This document shows, piece after piece, positions 1 to 11,400 of a stretch of 64,000 nucleotides of DNA. Position 1 is the first letter of the stretch, and each line of letters starts with the position of its first letter. The stretch is from NCBI RefSeq assembly GCF_902167145.1, contig NC_050097.1, positions 227,311,034 through 227,375,033 of the forward strand, given 5' to 3'. The translations under genes were made by a program, and so were the position numbers. This stretch comes from Zea mays (taxonomy: Eukaryota; Streptophyta; Magnoliopsida; Poales; Poaceae). The notes below the pieces were generated by a model. That model worked only from the letters and a program-made list of their open reading frames with translations, made no database searches and had not been told where the DNA came from.

Positions 1-1104
1 TCAAGACGATGAACAAGTTCATCAAGAAGAGGCGTGTGATCAACGGGGAGCACAAAATGATCATGTTATGGAGGAAGAAGCACCTCAAGCCCCTCCAACT
101 CAAGTTCGAGCGACGATTCAAAGGAATCATCCCGTCGACCAGATATTGGGTGATATTAGCAAGGGAGTAACTACTCGCTCTCGATTAGCTAATTTTTGTG
201 AGCATTACTCTTTTGTCTCTTCTATTGAGCCTTTCAGGGTAGAAGAGGCCTTGCTAGATCCGGACTGGGTGTTGGCCATGCAGGAAGAGCTCAACAACTT
301 CAAGCGAAATGAAGTTTGGACACTGGTGTCTCGTACCAAGCAAAACGTTGTGGGAACCAAGTGGGTGTTCTGCAACAAACAAGACGAGCACGGAGTGGTG
401 ACAAGGAATAAGGCTAGACTTGTGGCAAAAGGTTATGCCCAAGTCGCAGGTTTGGACTTTGAGGAGACTTTTGCTCCTGTGGCTAGGCTAGAGTCAATTC
501 GCATATTGTTAGCCTATGCCGCTCACCATTCTTTCAGGTTGTTCCAAATGGACGTGAAGAGCGCTTTCCTCAACGGGTCAATCAAGGAGGAGGTGTACGT
601 GGAGCAACCCCCTGGCTTTGAGGATGAACGGTACCCCGACCATGTGTGTAAGCTCTCTAAGGCGCTCTATGGACTTAAGCAAGCCCCAAGAGCATGGTAT
701 GAATGCCTTAGAGACTTTTTAATTGCTAATGCTTTCAAGGTTGGGAAAGCCGATCCAACTCTTTTCACTAAGACATGTGATGGTGACTTATTTGTGTGCC
801 AAATTTATGTCGATGACATAATATTTGGTTCTACTAACCAAAAGTCTTGTGAAGAGTTTAGCAGGGTGGTGACTCAAAAGTTTGAGATGTCGATGATGGG
901 TGAGTTGAACTACTTCCTTGGGTTTCAAGTGAAGCAACTCAAAGATGGCACCTTCATCTCACAAATGAAGTATACACAAGACTTGCTCAAGAGGTTTGGG
1001 ATGAAGGACGCCAAGCCCGCAAAGACTCCAATGGGAACTGACGGACACACCGACCTCAACAAAGGAGGTAAGTCCGTTGATCAAAAAGCATACCGGTCTA
1101 TTCG
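1..1104 (+). pseudogene. Copia (Sirevirus-type) reverse transcriptase fragment
   Basis: Plus-strand fragment of a Ty1/copia pol, cut by the window start and ended at about 1100. The open frame runs from before position 68 into the junction near 1135. Visible reverse transcriptase landmarks are the [12 protein letters not shown] block, the [10 protein letters not shown] block and the catalytic YVDD at about 806-820 (context [11 protein letters not shown]). The linker before it ([19 protein letters not shown]) is typical of Sirevirus pol between integrase and RT. RNase H is missing: the frame leaves the family just after the AYRS codons near 1100 and reads into an inverted second copy. In life this enzyme copies element RNA to cDNA in virus-like particles; here it is only a fragment. 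Family placement (Opie/Ji-like) is by recognition. Confidence 0.9.
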
Positions 1105-2232
1105 ACACATAAGTAAAGCAAGGAACCTATCATAGATCGGTATGCTTTTTGATCAACCGACTTACCTCCTTTGTTGAGGTCGACGTGTCCGTCAGTTCCC
1201 ATTGGAGTCTTTGCGGGCTTGGCGTCCTTCATCCCAAACCGCTTGATCAAGTCTTGTGTGTACTTTGTTTGGGAGATGAAGGTGTCGTCCTTGAGTTGCT
1301 GCACTTGGAACCCAAGGAAGTAGTTCAACTCGCCCATCATCGACATTTCAAACTTTTGAGTCATCACCCTGCTAAACTCTTCACAAGACTTTTGGTTAGT
1401 AGAACCAAATATTATGTCATCGACATAAATTTGGCACACGAATAAGTCACCATCACAAGTCTTAGTGAATAAAGTTGGATCGGCTTTCCCAACCTTGAAA
1501 GCATTAGCAATTAAAAAGTCTCTAAGGCATTCATACCATGCTCTTAGGGCTTGCTTAAGTCCATAGAGCGCCTTAGAGAGCTTACACACGTGGTCGGGGT
1601 ACCATTCATCCTCAAAGCCAGGGGGTTGCTCTACGTACACCTCCTCCTTGATTGGCCCGTTGAGGAAGGCGCTCTTCACATCCATTTGGAACAACCTGAA
1701 TGAATGGTGAGCGGCATAGGCTAACAATATGCGAATTGACTCTAGCCTAGCCACAGGAGCAAAAGTCTCCTCAAAGTCCAAACCTGCGACTTGGGCATAA
1801 CCTTTTGCCACAAGTCGTGCCTTGTTCCTTGTCACCACCCCGTGCTCGTTCTGTTTGTTACGGAACACCCACTTGGTTCCCACAACGTTTTGCTTGGGAC
1901 GTGGCACCAGTGTCCAAACTTCATTTCTCTTGAAATTGTTGAGCTCTTCCTGCATGGCCAACACCCAGTTCGGATCTAGCAAGGCCTCTTCTACCCTGAA
2001 AGGCTCAATAGAAGAGACAAAGGAGTAATGCTCACAAAAATTAACTAATCTAGAGCGAGTAGTTACTCCCTTGCTAATATCACCCAATATCTGGTCGACG
2101 GGATGATTCCTTTGAATCCTCGCTCGAACTAGAGTTGGAGAGGCATGTTGTGATTCTTCCTCCATAACATGATCGTCTTGTGCTCCCCCTTGATCACGCG
2201 CCTCTTCTTGATGAACCTGTTCATCGTCTTGA
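1..2232. repeat. Large imperfect inverted repeat of copia pol (tail to tail)
   Basis: Positions 1-1104 (plus) and 1103-2232 (minus) encode the same stretch of Sirevirus pol, so the region is a palindrome with arms of about 1.1 kb and almost no spacer. The two translations differ at roughly 25 of about 340 residues, so these are two diverged copies of one family, not a recent self-duplication. Both arms stop at the same point of the coding sequence, just after the codons for AYRS. The minus arm continues about 1.15 kb further, to 3390. Confidence 0.85.
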
Positions 2233-3390
2233 GTTGGGGGTTGCACCATTATTGAGGAAGAAGGTTGATCTTGCTCCTTTTGTTCCTGTGGCCGCACATC
2301 TCCAATTGCCATGGTGCATATTGCGGTCGTTGGAACGTCTTCTTCATCTACATCATCAAGATCAACAACTTGCTCTCTTGGAGAGCCATTAGTCTCATCA
2401 AATACAACATCGCTAGAGACTTCAACCAAACCCGATGATTTGTTGAAGACCCTATATGCCTTTGTATTTGAGTCATAACCTAACAAAAACCCTTCTACAG
2501 CTTTGGGAGCAAATTTAGAATTCCTACCTTTCTTCACTAGAATGTAGCATTTACTCCCAAATACACGAAAGTATGAAACATTGGGTTTGTTACCGGTTAG
2601 AAGCTCATACGAAGTCTTCTTGAGGAGGCGATGAAGGTAGACCCGGTTTATGGCGTGGCAAGCCGTGTTCACGGCTTCCGACCAAAACTGCTCGGGCGTC
2701 TTGAACTCTCCAAGCATTGTCCTCGCGATGTCGATGAGCGTCCTGTTCTTCCTCTCTACCACACCGTTTTGCTGTGGTGTGTAGGGAGAGGAGAACTCGT
2801 GCTTGATTCCTTCGTCCTCAAGGTACTCCTCCACTTGAAGGTTCTTGAACTCGGACCCGTTGTCGCTCCTTATCTTCTTCACCTTGAGCTCAAATTCATT
2901 TTGAGCTCTCCTTAGGAAGCGCTTGAGGGTCCCTTGGGTTTCAGATTTATCCTGCAAGAAGAATACCCAAGTGAAGCGGGAAAATCATCAACAATTACTA
3001 AACCATACTTACTTCCCCCGATGCTAAGGTAGGCGACGGGTCCGAAGAGGTCCATATGCAGCAGCTCCAGGGGTCTTGATGTGGTCATCACGTTCTTGCT
3101 GTGATGAGCATTTCCCACTTGTTTACCTGCTTGACAAGCTGCACAAGGTCTATCTTTTTCGAAAGTCACATTTGTTAGACCTAACACATGTTCTCCCTTT
3201 AGAAGTTTGTGAAGTTTCTTCATCCCCACATGTGCTAAACGACGATGCCACAGCCAGCCCATGCTAGTCTTAGCAATTAAGCATGCATCTAGACCGGCCT
3301 CCTCTTTTGCAAAATCAACTAAATAAAGTTTGCCGTCTAGTACACCCTTAAAAGCTAATGAACCATCACTTCTTCTAAAGACAGACACAT
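1103..3390 (-). pseudogene. Copia (Sirevirus-type) pol fragment: GAG-pre-integrase, integrase, RT
   Basis: Minus-strand pol fragment. Reading leftwards from 3390 it shows the GAG-pre-integrase His/Cys domain ([12 protein letters not shown], then CAACQAGK), the integrase core (first Asp in MDLFGPV, second in IRSDNGSEF, Glu in NGVVERKN), the Sirevirus linker and RT with YVDD. The frame is open from 2957 to 1098. A one-base deletion near 2978-2982 breaks the integrase core just after its first Asp (the stretch before it reads IVDDF), so the upstream part (3388-2912) is in another frame. At 3390 the fragment is cut by a gypsy LTR, and the missing upstream part is not found on the far side of that element. 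Not functional. Confidence 0.9.
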
Positions 3391-4059
3391 TGTAACGCCC
3401 CGAATTTCGAGTTGGATTTTTTTCTTCTTTCTATATATCACTCTCCAAATTCGGGTGTTACCTCTCTTTCCCCTTTTCTTTTCGCTAAAACCTCAACCGT
3501 CTTCAAAACTTTAAGTTACGTGATAATAGTAAACCCTAGGGTTAATTTCTTTGATTTGCTGCATCATGTCGAACCATGCATTTTTTTGGTTGTTTGAAAG
3601 TATGAAAGCATCCATATAGAAAATAGATATAAAAAAGGAAAATCTTTTCTTTTCTCTCTCCTCCCTCTCCTCCCCTTTTGGCCCAGCCGCCCCCCCTTGG
3701 CGCGAGCGGCCCAGCTGGCCGGTCGGCCCAGCCGGCTCTCCCCCTCCCCCCCCTCGCGTCGTGGGCCGACTTGGCCGCGGCCCACCTCGCCCCCCCCCCC
3801 CCCCCCCCGCGCCCTCACTTTGGGCCCATGGCCGGCCCAGCCGCCCCTCCCTCCCCCTCCCCCCCAAATCTCTCTCCTCTCCCCCGCGGGCCCCGCTTGT
3901 CATACCCCTCCCTTTCCCCAACTCCCTCTCCCCTGCCCTAGCGCCGCCGCCGCCCTCCCCCTGCCCTAGCGCTGCCGCCGCCGCTCCCCTGCCCTAGCGC
4001 CGCCGCGCCCCCCCTGCCGCGGTGAGGCCCCCCCTCCTCCCCTCTCCTTCCCCCTTCTC

Positions 4060-4740
4060 CCTCCTCCCTCGCCCGCCCGGCCACCCGGTTCGGCCGAACC
4101 CGCCCCGGCGTCCCGCGTCCAGCCTCGCCCCGGCCGCTCCCGCGCCGTCCTCGGCCGGCGCCGCCGCACCCGGCCCCGCCCCGGCGAGCCGCCCCCGCCC
4201 CGACCCCGTGTCCGGCCGCCCCCGCCCCGATTCCGTCCGGCTCCGGCGAGCCGCCTCGGCCCCCCGGCGAGCCCCCGCCCCGACCCCGCCTCGGCGAGCC
4301 GCCCCCGCCCCGACCCCGCGTCCGGCCGCCCCCGCCCCGACCCCGTCCGGCTCCGGCGAGCCGCCTCGGCCCCCCCCCCCCCCCCCCGGCGAGCCCCCGC
4401 CCCGACCCCGCCTCGGCGAGCCGCACCCGCCCCGACCCCGCGTCCGGCCGCCCCCGCCCCGACCCCGTCCGGCCCCGGCGAGCCCGACCCCGCTCCGTCC
4501 GCCCGGCGCCCCGGCGAGCCCGCCCCGTCTCGTGCCCGGCTCGGCCGCCCCCGGCGAACCCGCCCCCGTGCCTGGCCCGGCCGCCGCCCTCCGGCGACCC
4601 GCCCGCCCCCGCACCCGGTTCGGCCGCCCCCCGGCGAGCCCGCCCCGGCTCGGCCGTCTCCGCCGCGCCCGCCTCGGCCGCGCCCGCCTCGGCCCCGTGC
4701 CGTCCCGGCCCCAGCCGTGCCCCCCGCCCCGCCCATGCGC
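4060..4740. repeat. CpG-rich degenerate tandem array in the LTR
   Basis: Imperfect repeats of short modules such as CCCCGCCCCGACCCCG and CGGCGAGCC, reiterated over about 680 bp. Composition is nearly pure G+C with very frequent CpG. It has no counterpart of the same sequence in the partner LTR at 13044, which has a shorter, different GC-rich stretch at 13330-13930. Open frames exist on both strands only because stop codons are rare in such sequence. Confidence 0.8.
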
Positions 4741-5369
4741 CGTGCTCGTCCGCCCGCCCCGCGTGCCTTGCTCGCGTCGTGACGGCCCCGGCGCGGCCTC
4801 GAGCTCGGCCCAGCGTGCCTATGGCGCGTGGCCTTGAACTCGGCTAGCGCGCGGCCCCGACGTGCGCACGACTAGTTCGTGGCGTGTGCGTGCGGCCTCG
4901 CGCGCGTGCTCGCGTAGTGCGCAGTGCCTCGGCACGACCCGTCGTGTCCCCGTCTACCCCCCAGACGCCCCCGTCTACCCCCCCCCCCCCCCCCCGTGTC
5001 CTATGTGCGCTAATCACATGTTTATATTAATAAGATAGGAGTCTCAATTTGGAAATTGGTTACGTTAGTTAATTTGTACAACTAATCATCTATCTCATTC
5101 AATGTTAATCTACTAAAAGTGGTCACGTTTACATTAGTGCATGTAGCTAATTCTTTTGTTAGAACCAATTGGAACTAGAGCACGTAGCGTTTAGTTATTT
5201 GTTTACCCGTAGTGCGTCTCGGGCATAAGATTTAACTCTCGCGAGACCTTTCCCCGCCTCTTTCTAACCATGGTAAATTCATTATTGTATGTGATATTCT
5301 ATGCATGTTTAATCTACTTGTTCTCTTGTATGGTGTATTGTTGGTTTTCTAATTTCAATGGATGGATGT

Positions 5370-6535
5370 ATGTATGTGTGCACTCGCATAGAGAACGATC
5401 CGGTTGAAGAGCCCGAGGAACTCGCAGGAGAAGCCCCTGAGCAGCAGTCGGTTGGTGGAGGCAAGTGTCCTTTGACCTATCTCTGTCCTATTCATTATTT
5501 AATTCACCTCCCGCTTTACACATTTATGCCTAAGGATTGACTAGCTTTTGTTATCCATGTCCTTGATTACCTATTTGGGTTGGATTATTATTGTTTAGCT
5601 TTATGCTATTGCTCAAACTCTAATCAATGAACATGATGAGATTATCTATGATACGCTGTTTTCCCTTCTCTTATTATGATGTTGTACTTGTGGCCTTAAG
5701 GGGGGCTCGAGCGGTTTCTCGAGTGCCTCTCCGTAAGGACCTGTTCTTTGGATGACCGCCCGGGAAAACAGTGCAACCGTGAGGGTGGAATGGGATGCCC
5801 TTAGCTGAATAATTAGAGGATCCGGGGTGTAGATCACTTAGCCGTCGTGCCGTTAATGGGGCTCGGTGTATGCGGCTCGCTCTGCCAAGTTTGGGTTCGC
5901 CCCTTGGGGAGGAGTGCGGTGCATTTAGGAAACCTAACGGGTGGCTACAGCCCCGGGGAATCTTTGTAAAGGCTACGTAGTGATGCCCTGCTGGGTCACT
6001 TTGGTAGTGATCAATGGAGAGTCATGATCTCCGGGCAGAAAGGGAATCACGGCTTGTGGGTAAAGTGCACAACCTCTGCAGAGTGTTTGAAAACTGATAT
6101 ATTAGCCGTGCTCGCGGTTATGAGCGGCCAAGGGAGCTCCAGTGATTAGTGGTACTTGATTAGAGATGTTCGGATTTGCAGGTGGCAATGAGATTGATGG
6201 TTCTTGGTATTGACTCTGGTAATGGTAAGTGGTACTCTTTCCGTTTGGAAAGGAGTACGTTTGGGTTAATAACGTGGGTTAACTCTAAAACTTGGCTTTC
6301 TCTACTAGTAATAATAATCTTACCAACTAAAAGCAACTGCTTGACTTACCCCCACATAAAGCTAGTCCACTACAGCCAAACAGGATACTTGCTGAGTATG
6401 TTGATGTGTACTCACCCTTGCTCTACACACCAAACCCCCCCATCCCCAGGTTGTCAGCATTGCAACCCCTGCTCAGGAGAAGGTGAAGTCGTGGAAGGAG
6501 ACTTCCAGGAGTTCCAAGACTACGACGAGTTCTAG
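5370..6535 (+). other. Conserved split small ORF inside the LTR (two putative introns)
   Basis: Three blocks bounded by splice-like sites. Exon a (about 5370-5460) encodes an acidic stretch containing ENDPVEEPEELAGEAP and ends at GGTGGAG followed by GCAAGT, a GC-type donor. Exon b (6182-6224) follows TTTGCAG and ends before GTAAGT. Exon c (6450-6535) follows CATCCCCAG, encodes CQHCNPCSGEGE and ends in GDFQEFQDYDEF and a stop. The same layout occurs in the LTRs at 13044 and 16301. Exon b here is 43 nt, one more than an in-phase length, and reads into TGA after the first junction, so this copy is probably not translatable in full. Function unknown. Splicing is inferred from sequence only. Confidence 0.5.
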
Positions 6536-6797
6536 GCGTGGGTTAGTGGCAACCCCCAGTCGGCTGCCTGTGATGGCCGCGTTTATCTACGTTTCTTTTC
6601 CGCACTTTGATTTATTGTAAAGACTATGTGGATGTCTTAGACATATGATGTAACCGACTACTATTTCCCTTTTTAATACTATTCGAGCACTGTGTGATGA
6701 TGTCCATGTTATGTAACTGCTGTGTACGTGAATTGCTGATCCTGGCACGTACATGGTTCGCATTCTGTTTGCCTTCTAAAACCGGGTGTGACATAGG

Positions 6798-6810
6798 TGG
6801 TATCAGAGCC
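6798..6810 (+). promoter_or_regulatory. Primer binding site, initiator Met tRNA
   Basis: TGGTATCAGAGCC, complementary to the 3' end of plant initiator methionine tRNA, four bases after the LTR end. It primes minus-strand DNA synthesis and fixes the element as plus-strand oriented. Confidence 0.9.
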
Positions 6811-7053
6811 AGGTTGACTGTAGGACCGCTAACCTAGAATTGAATGGTCGTTCTAAGGATTATAGACCTCTGTCCCTGCCTTGACTTTGGTATCCCTTCA
6901 AAAGTTGGTCATATCGACCAAAACTATGTTCTACTGTATATTATACCTTGCTGAAAATTGTGTTTTATTCTAATCCTTCATTTATTTATGGTTCATTACT
7001 TGCTGGTCATATTAGTTATGTTCTCACTCTTTTGCTTGCGGTGTCTTTTGTAG

Positions 7054-8046
7054 ATGGCTCGTCTTAGACACACCGCACGGAAGTCTATCATCCCCTTCTT
7101 ACCCTCTCGTCACGCGGAGCGTCCGCTTCGCCGTCCCGTGGCCGATCAGTCCAGTCACTTGGAGAGGCTGCACCACCGCCTGCATGAGGAGCAGCAGGGC
7201 TCTTCTTTCTCGCTCCAGCAGGAGATAGAGTCTGTGAGGAGCTGCTCCCCCGTGCTTCCTCTGGAGGCGCCCCCTGCACCACCACTGGGCGCCCCAGCCT
7301 CTGGAGTAGCTGCTGGAGGAGACCCAGACGACGAAGGTGGCGACGATAGCTCGAGCCACGACACCGACTTTTCTGCTGACCAGGAACCGGAAGGATGGGT
7401 TGCTCGACCCATCACTCGCGACGCTGCTCGTGGGTGTCACTTTCACGATGCGCTCGACACCCTGCTACGTCAGGCACTTAACCGGCGTACTTGGTCCATC
7501 GAGTATCGCTGTGTGGTCTACCAGCATAGTCGCGGGGTCTACCCGGACCGCTGGGAGGCGACCTGCTTGGTGCGCCGTCCGGAGAACAGTCTCCAGGGTG
7601 CGGAGGCCTGCTTAGAGCACTATTCTATCTCTAAGCGGGACTCAGCTGAGGCGGCCATGCAAGATGCCAGACGGCGTGCGCTTCCGCACTACTGCTCAGT
7701 TCTCGGCGGGGTAGCTGACGGTCTCAACCTGAAGTATTACCCCCACCGTCCATCTGGCAGCACAGGAGGCGTGATTGTCTCACCTATTGGTGAGGACAAT
7801 CCTACGTTGAGCAGCACAGTCAACCTAGCCGCCGTGCTAAACACGGAGCTGGACCATGCGTTAGACGAGCTAAGTAGGGCTCATGCTGAGATCGCCCTGC
7901 TGCGGGCTGAGCGCGCGGAACGTCGTCACCTGGATGATGGTTCCCCCGCTCCCGTCGGGACTCAGCACCCGTACCGCTCACCTCGACGTGGACGCCAGTC
8001 TTATGGCAATCCCGACTGCAAGACCAAGATAAATCTAGAACCATAG
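7054..8046 (+). CDS. Extra ORF upstream of gag in the Tekay-type element
   Basis: Open frame of 330 codons, same strand as gag-pol, between the primer site and gag. I recognise no catalytic domain. The N terminus is Arg-rich (starts MARLRHTARKSI), residues about 70-115 are low-complexity Pro/Gly/Ala then Asp/Ser-rich, the middle (about 125-230) looks globular with many Arg/Tyr/Cys, and residues about 259-295 have a heptad-like Leu/Ala pattern suggesting a short coiled coil. The ATG directly follows GTGTCTTTTGTAG, a good 3' splice-site match, so a spliced mRNA could begin near this codon. Extra ORFs before gag are known in some plant gypsy lineages; their role is not known to me. Unlike gag-pol in the same element it has no internal stop. 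Confidence 0.6.
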   Translation: MARLRHTARKSIIPFLPSRHAERPLRRPVADQSSHLERLHHRLHEEQQGSSFSLQQEIESVRSCSPVLPLEAPPAPPLGAPASGVAAGGDPDDEGGDDSSSHDTDFSADQEPEGWVARPITRDAARGCHFHDALDTLLRQALNRRTWSIEYRCVVYQHSRGVYPDRWEATCLVRRPENSLQGAEACLEHYSISKRDSAEAAMQDARRRALPHYCSVLGGVADGLNLKYYPHRPSGSTGGVIVSPIGEDNPTLSSTVNLAAVLNTELDHALDELSRAHAEIALLRAERAERRHLDDGSPAPVGTQHPYRSPRRGRQSYGNPDCKTKINLEP

Positions 8047-8450
8047 ATCGTTAGAGTCGGATCTTGTAATTAATACGAAACATATACATAGAAGCTATAG
8101 TCTTAGCGTTAGTCTCGCTCTTAGTTAGTCTTAGTTAGACAGGATAGTTTGTTATATCCTGTGCATTTATGTTTGTCATGATGAACTATGTTTGGTTTGG
8201 ATCTTTGTAATGACTGTCACCAGAGTGCGGGTATCCCCTGCATTTTGGTTTACCTGTTATGTTAATGGAGTTAGTTATCTAGTTGGAAAGCCTTTTATTC
8301 CACTTTCCTCTTTATCTGAGAAGTTGTGTTGGTCTGTGTTGGAGATCAGTGAAGATGCTCATCTGGTCAGGGTTGTTGAAGAATTCTATACTCTTTTCTT
8401 ATGCTGCAAGATTTGCAAGATCAGTTCTGATGTGTGATTGCATTCTGCAG

Positions 8451-11400
8451 ATGTCAGAGAACAGGCGCAGAGGAGGAAGGCGTGCTCAGTAGGAGCAAGC
8501 CGCTCAGCAGGATGAGGTGCCTCAGCAACAGCAACTGCCGCCCCGCCCCCGATGTCCATCAAGCAGATGTTCCTAATGCAGACTCAGGCAGTCCAAGCCA
8601 TCGGTCAGACTCTGGCCGCCATTCAGCAGCAACAACAACAACAGCCACCACCTCAACCTCAGATGCCTCAGATGCCCAGGGATAAGCGTGTCGAATTCAT
8701 GAGAGGTCATCCCCCAACGTTTGCTCATTCTTCTAACCCCATGGATGCTGAAGACTGGCTGCGCACTGTGGAGCGGGAGTTGCATACCGCTCAGTGTGAC
8801 GACAGGGAGAAAGTCCTGTATGGTCCCCGTCTGTTGAGAGGAGCAGCTCAGTCATGGTGGGAGTCTTATCTCACCACCCATGCCAACCCCGACACCATCA
8901 CCTGGGAAGAGTTCAGAGGTAGCTTTCGTCAGTACCATGTTCCTGCAGGTCTGATGACAGTAAAGAAGGAGGAGTTCCTGGCCCTCAAGCAAGGGTCATC
9001 GTCTGTCAGTGAGTACCGAGACATGTTTCTGCAATTGTCTCGCTATGCTCCTGAAGATGTCAACACCGACGCCAAGAGACAGTATCGTTTCCTGAGAGGC
9101 TTGGTCGACCCTCTTCAGTACCAACTGATGAATCATACCTTCCCGACATTCCAACACCTGATTGCTAGGGCAATCATAACAGAGAGGAAGCATAAGGAGA
9201 TGGAGGATCGTAAGCGCAAGATCAGTGGACCCCAGCCTGGAAGCAGCAATCGTCCTTGTTTCTCAGGCAATCAACCTCAGCAGTTTAGGCAGAACCAGCG
9301 TCCAACTCAGCATCAGCAGTTCCAAAGGCAGTATCCTCAGCACCAGTATCAGAATCGTCAGAACAATCAGTCAGGAGGAGGTCAGTTCCAGAGGCAGAAT
9401 CAGCAGGCACCTCGTCTTCCTGCCCCAGCAGCCCAGCAGAACAGTCAGGCAGCACCAGCTCAGGTCAGAAACAGAGCATGTTTCCACTGTGGAGAGCAAG
9501 GCCATTGGGTGATGCAATGTCCGAAGAAGGCAGCCTAGCAGCAGTCAGGCCCCAATGCCCCAGCAAAGAAGAATGGGTCTCAGCCTGGAGCAGGCAACCG
9601 CTCTCAGCCGCGTTATAACCATGGGAGACTGAATCACTTGGAGGCTGAAACAGTTCAGGAGGCCCCCGGCATGATAGTAGGTATGTTTCCAGTCAACTCC
9701 CATATTGCAGAAGTGTTATTTGATACTGGAGCAACGCATTCTTTCATTACTGCATCATGGGTAGAATCACATAATCTTCCAATTACTACCATGTCAACCC
9801 CCATTCAAATTGACTCAGCCGGTGGTAGAATTCGAGCCGATAGCATTTGTTTGAATGTATGTGTGGAAATAAGGGGGATAGCGTTTCCCGCCAACCTCAT
9901 AGTAATGGGTGCACAGGGAATAGACGTCATCCTAGGGATGAATTGGCTAGATAAGTATCAGGCAGTTATCAGTTGTGATAAGAGGACAATCAAGTTGGTG
10001 TCCCCACTAGGAGAGGAAGTGGTGACCGAATTAGTCTCGCCTGAGCCGAAGAAAGGAAGTTGTTATCAGATGGCTGTCGATAGCAGTGAAGCAGACCCAA
10101 TTGAGAGTATCAAGGTTGTGTCTGAGTTTCCAGATGTGTTTCCAAAGGACTTACCGGGTATGCCACCAGAGCGGAAAGTTGAATTTGCCATAGAGCTTCT
10201 TCCTGGAACCGCCCCAATCTTTAAGAGAGCTTACAGAGTATCAGGACCAGAGTTGGTTGAGCTTAAGAAGCAGATTGATGAGCTGTCAGAGAAAGGTTAC
10301 ATTCGGCCAAGCACCTCGCCTTGGGCCGCCCCTGTCCTATTCGTGGAGAAGAAAGATGGCACCAAAAGGATGTGTATCGATTATCGAGCTCTGAATGAGG
10401 TCACAATCAAGAACAAGTACCCTTTGCCCAGAATAGAAGATCTGTTCGACCAGTTGAGAGGAGCCAGCGTGTTCTCCAAGATAGATCTGAGGTCAGGTTA
10501 TCATCAGCTCAGGATCCGACCTTCAGACATTCCGAAAACGGCATTCATTACCAAGTATGGGTTGTATAAGTTCACTGTGATGTCTTTCGGCCTAACCAAT
10601 GCACCGGCCTTCTTCATGAACTTGATGAACAGTGTATTCATGGATTATCTTGATAAGTTTGTGGTGGTATTCATCGATGATATTCTGATTTATTCTCATA
10701 GCGAAGAAGAGCATGCAAGTCATTTGAGGATGGTATTGCAGAGATTGCGAGAGCACCAGTTGTATGCAAAGTTGAGCAAGTGCGAGTTCTGGATCAGTGA
10801 AGTCCTGTTCTTGGGTCATATAATCAACAAAGAAGGATTGGTTGTGGATCCGAAGAAAGTGGCAGACATTCTGAACTAGAAAGCGCCAACAGATGCCCGA
10901 GGAATCAAGAGCTTCATCGGAATGGCCGGATATTATCGGCAATTCATTGAAGGGTTTTCGAAGATTGCGAAACCAATGACAACGTTGCAAGGCAACAAGG
11001 TTGAGTTCAAGTGGACCCAAAAATGCCAAGAGGCCTTTGAAGCGCTGAAAGAGAAGTTGACTACAACGCCTGTCCTAGTCTTGCCTGATGTGCACAAGCC
11101 CTTCTCGGTGTATTGCGATGCTTGTTACACAGGTTTGGGATGTGTATTGATGCAAGAGGGAAGAGTTGTGGCTTACTCGTCCCGACAACTGAAGGTTCAT
11201 GAGAAGAATTACCCAATCCATGACCTAGAGTTGGCAGCAGTGGTTCACGCACTGAAGACATGGAGGCACTATCTGTATGGACAGAAATGCGATGTTTACA
11301 CAGACCACAAGAGTTTGAAGTACATATTCACTCAGTCAGAACTGAATATGAGGCAACAAAGATGGTTAGAACTAATCAAAGACTATGAGTTGGAGATCCA

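Larger units (their letters stand above)
3391..6793 (+). repeat. 5' LTR of the Tekay-type element
   Basis: 3403 bp, TG...CA ends. The first 75 bp form a hairpin (arms about 3392-3408 and 3445-3461). U3 contains a long CpG-rich array (about 3680-4840) with C runs near 3789-3808, 4373-4387 and 4979-4995. From about 5370 to the end it closely matches the 3' LTR (14612-16038). That half holds a conserved spliced-looking ORF and, between its exons, a well conserved non-coding block (5690-6170) shared with the third LTR at 16301-19722. Short frames in the GC-rich block are compositional and are not called as genes. Confidence 0.85.

Noticed and set aside
3678..4837. Several long frames on both strands rich in Pro/Arg/Gly/Ala
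   Set aside because: They lie in an almost pure G+C repeat in the LTR, where stops are rare; no domains, and overlapping frames are equally open.
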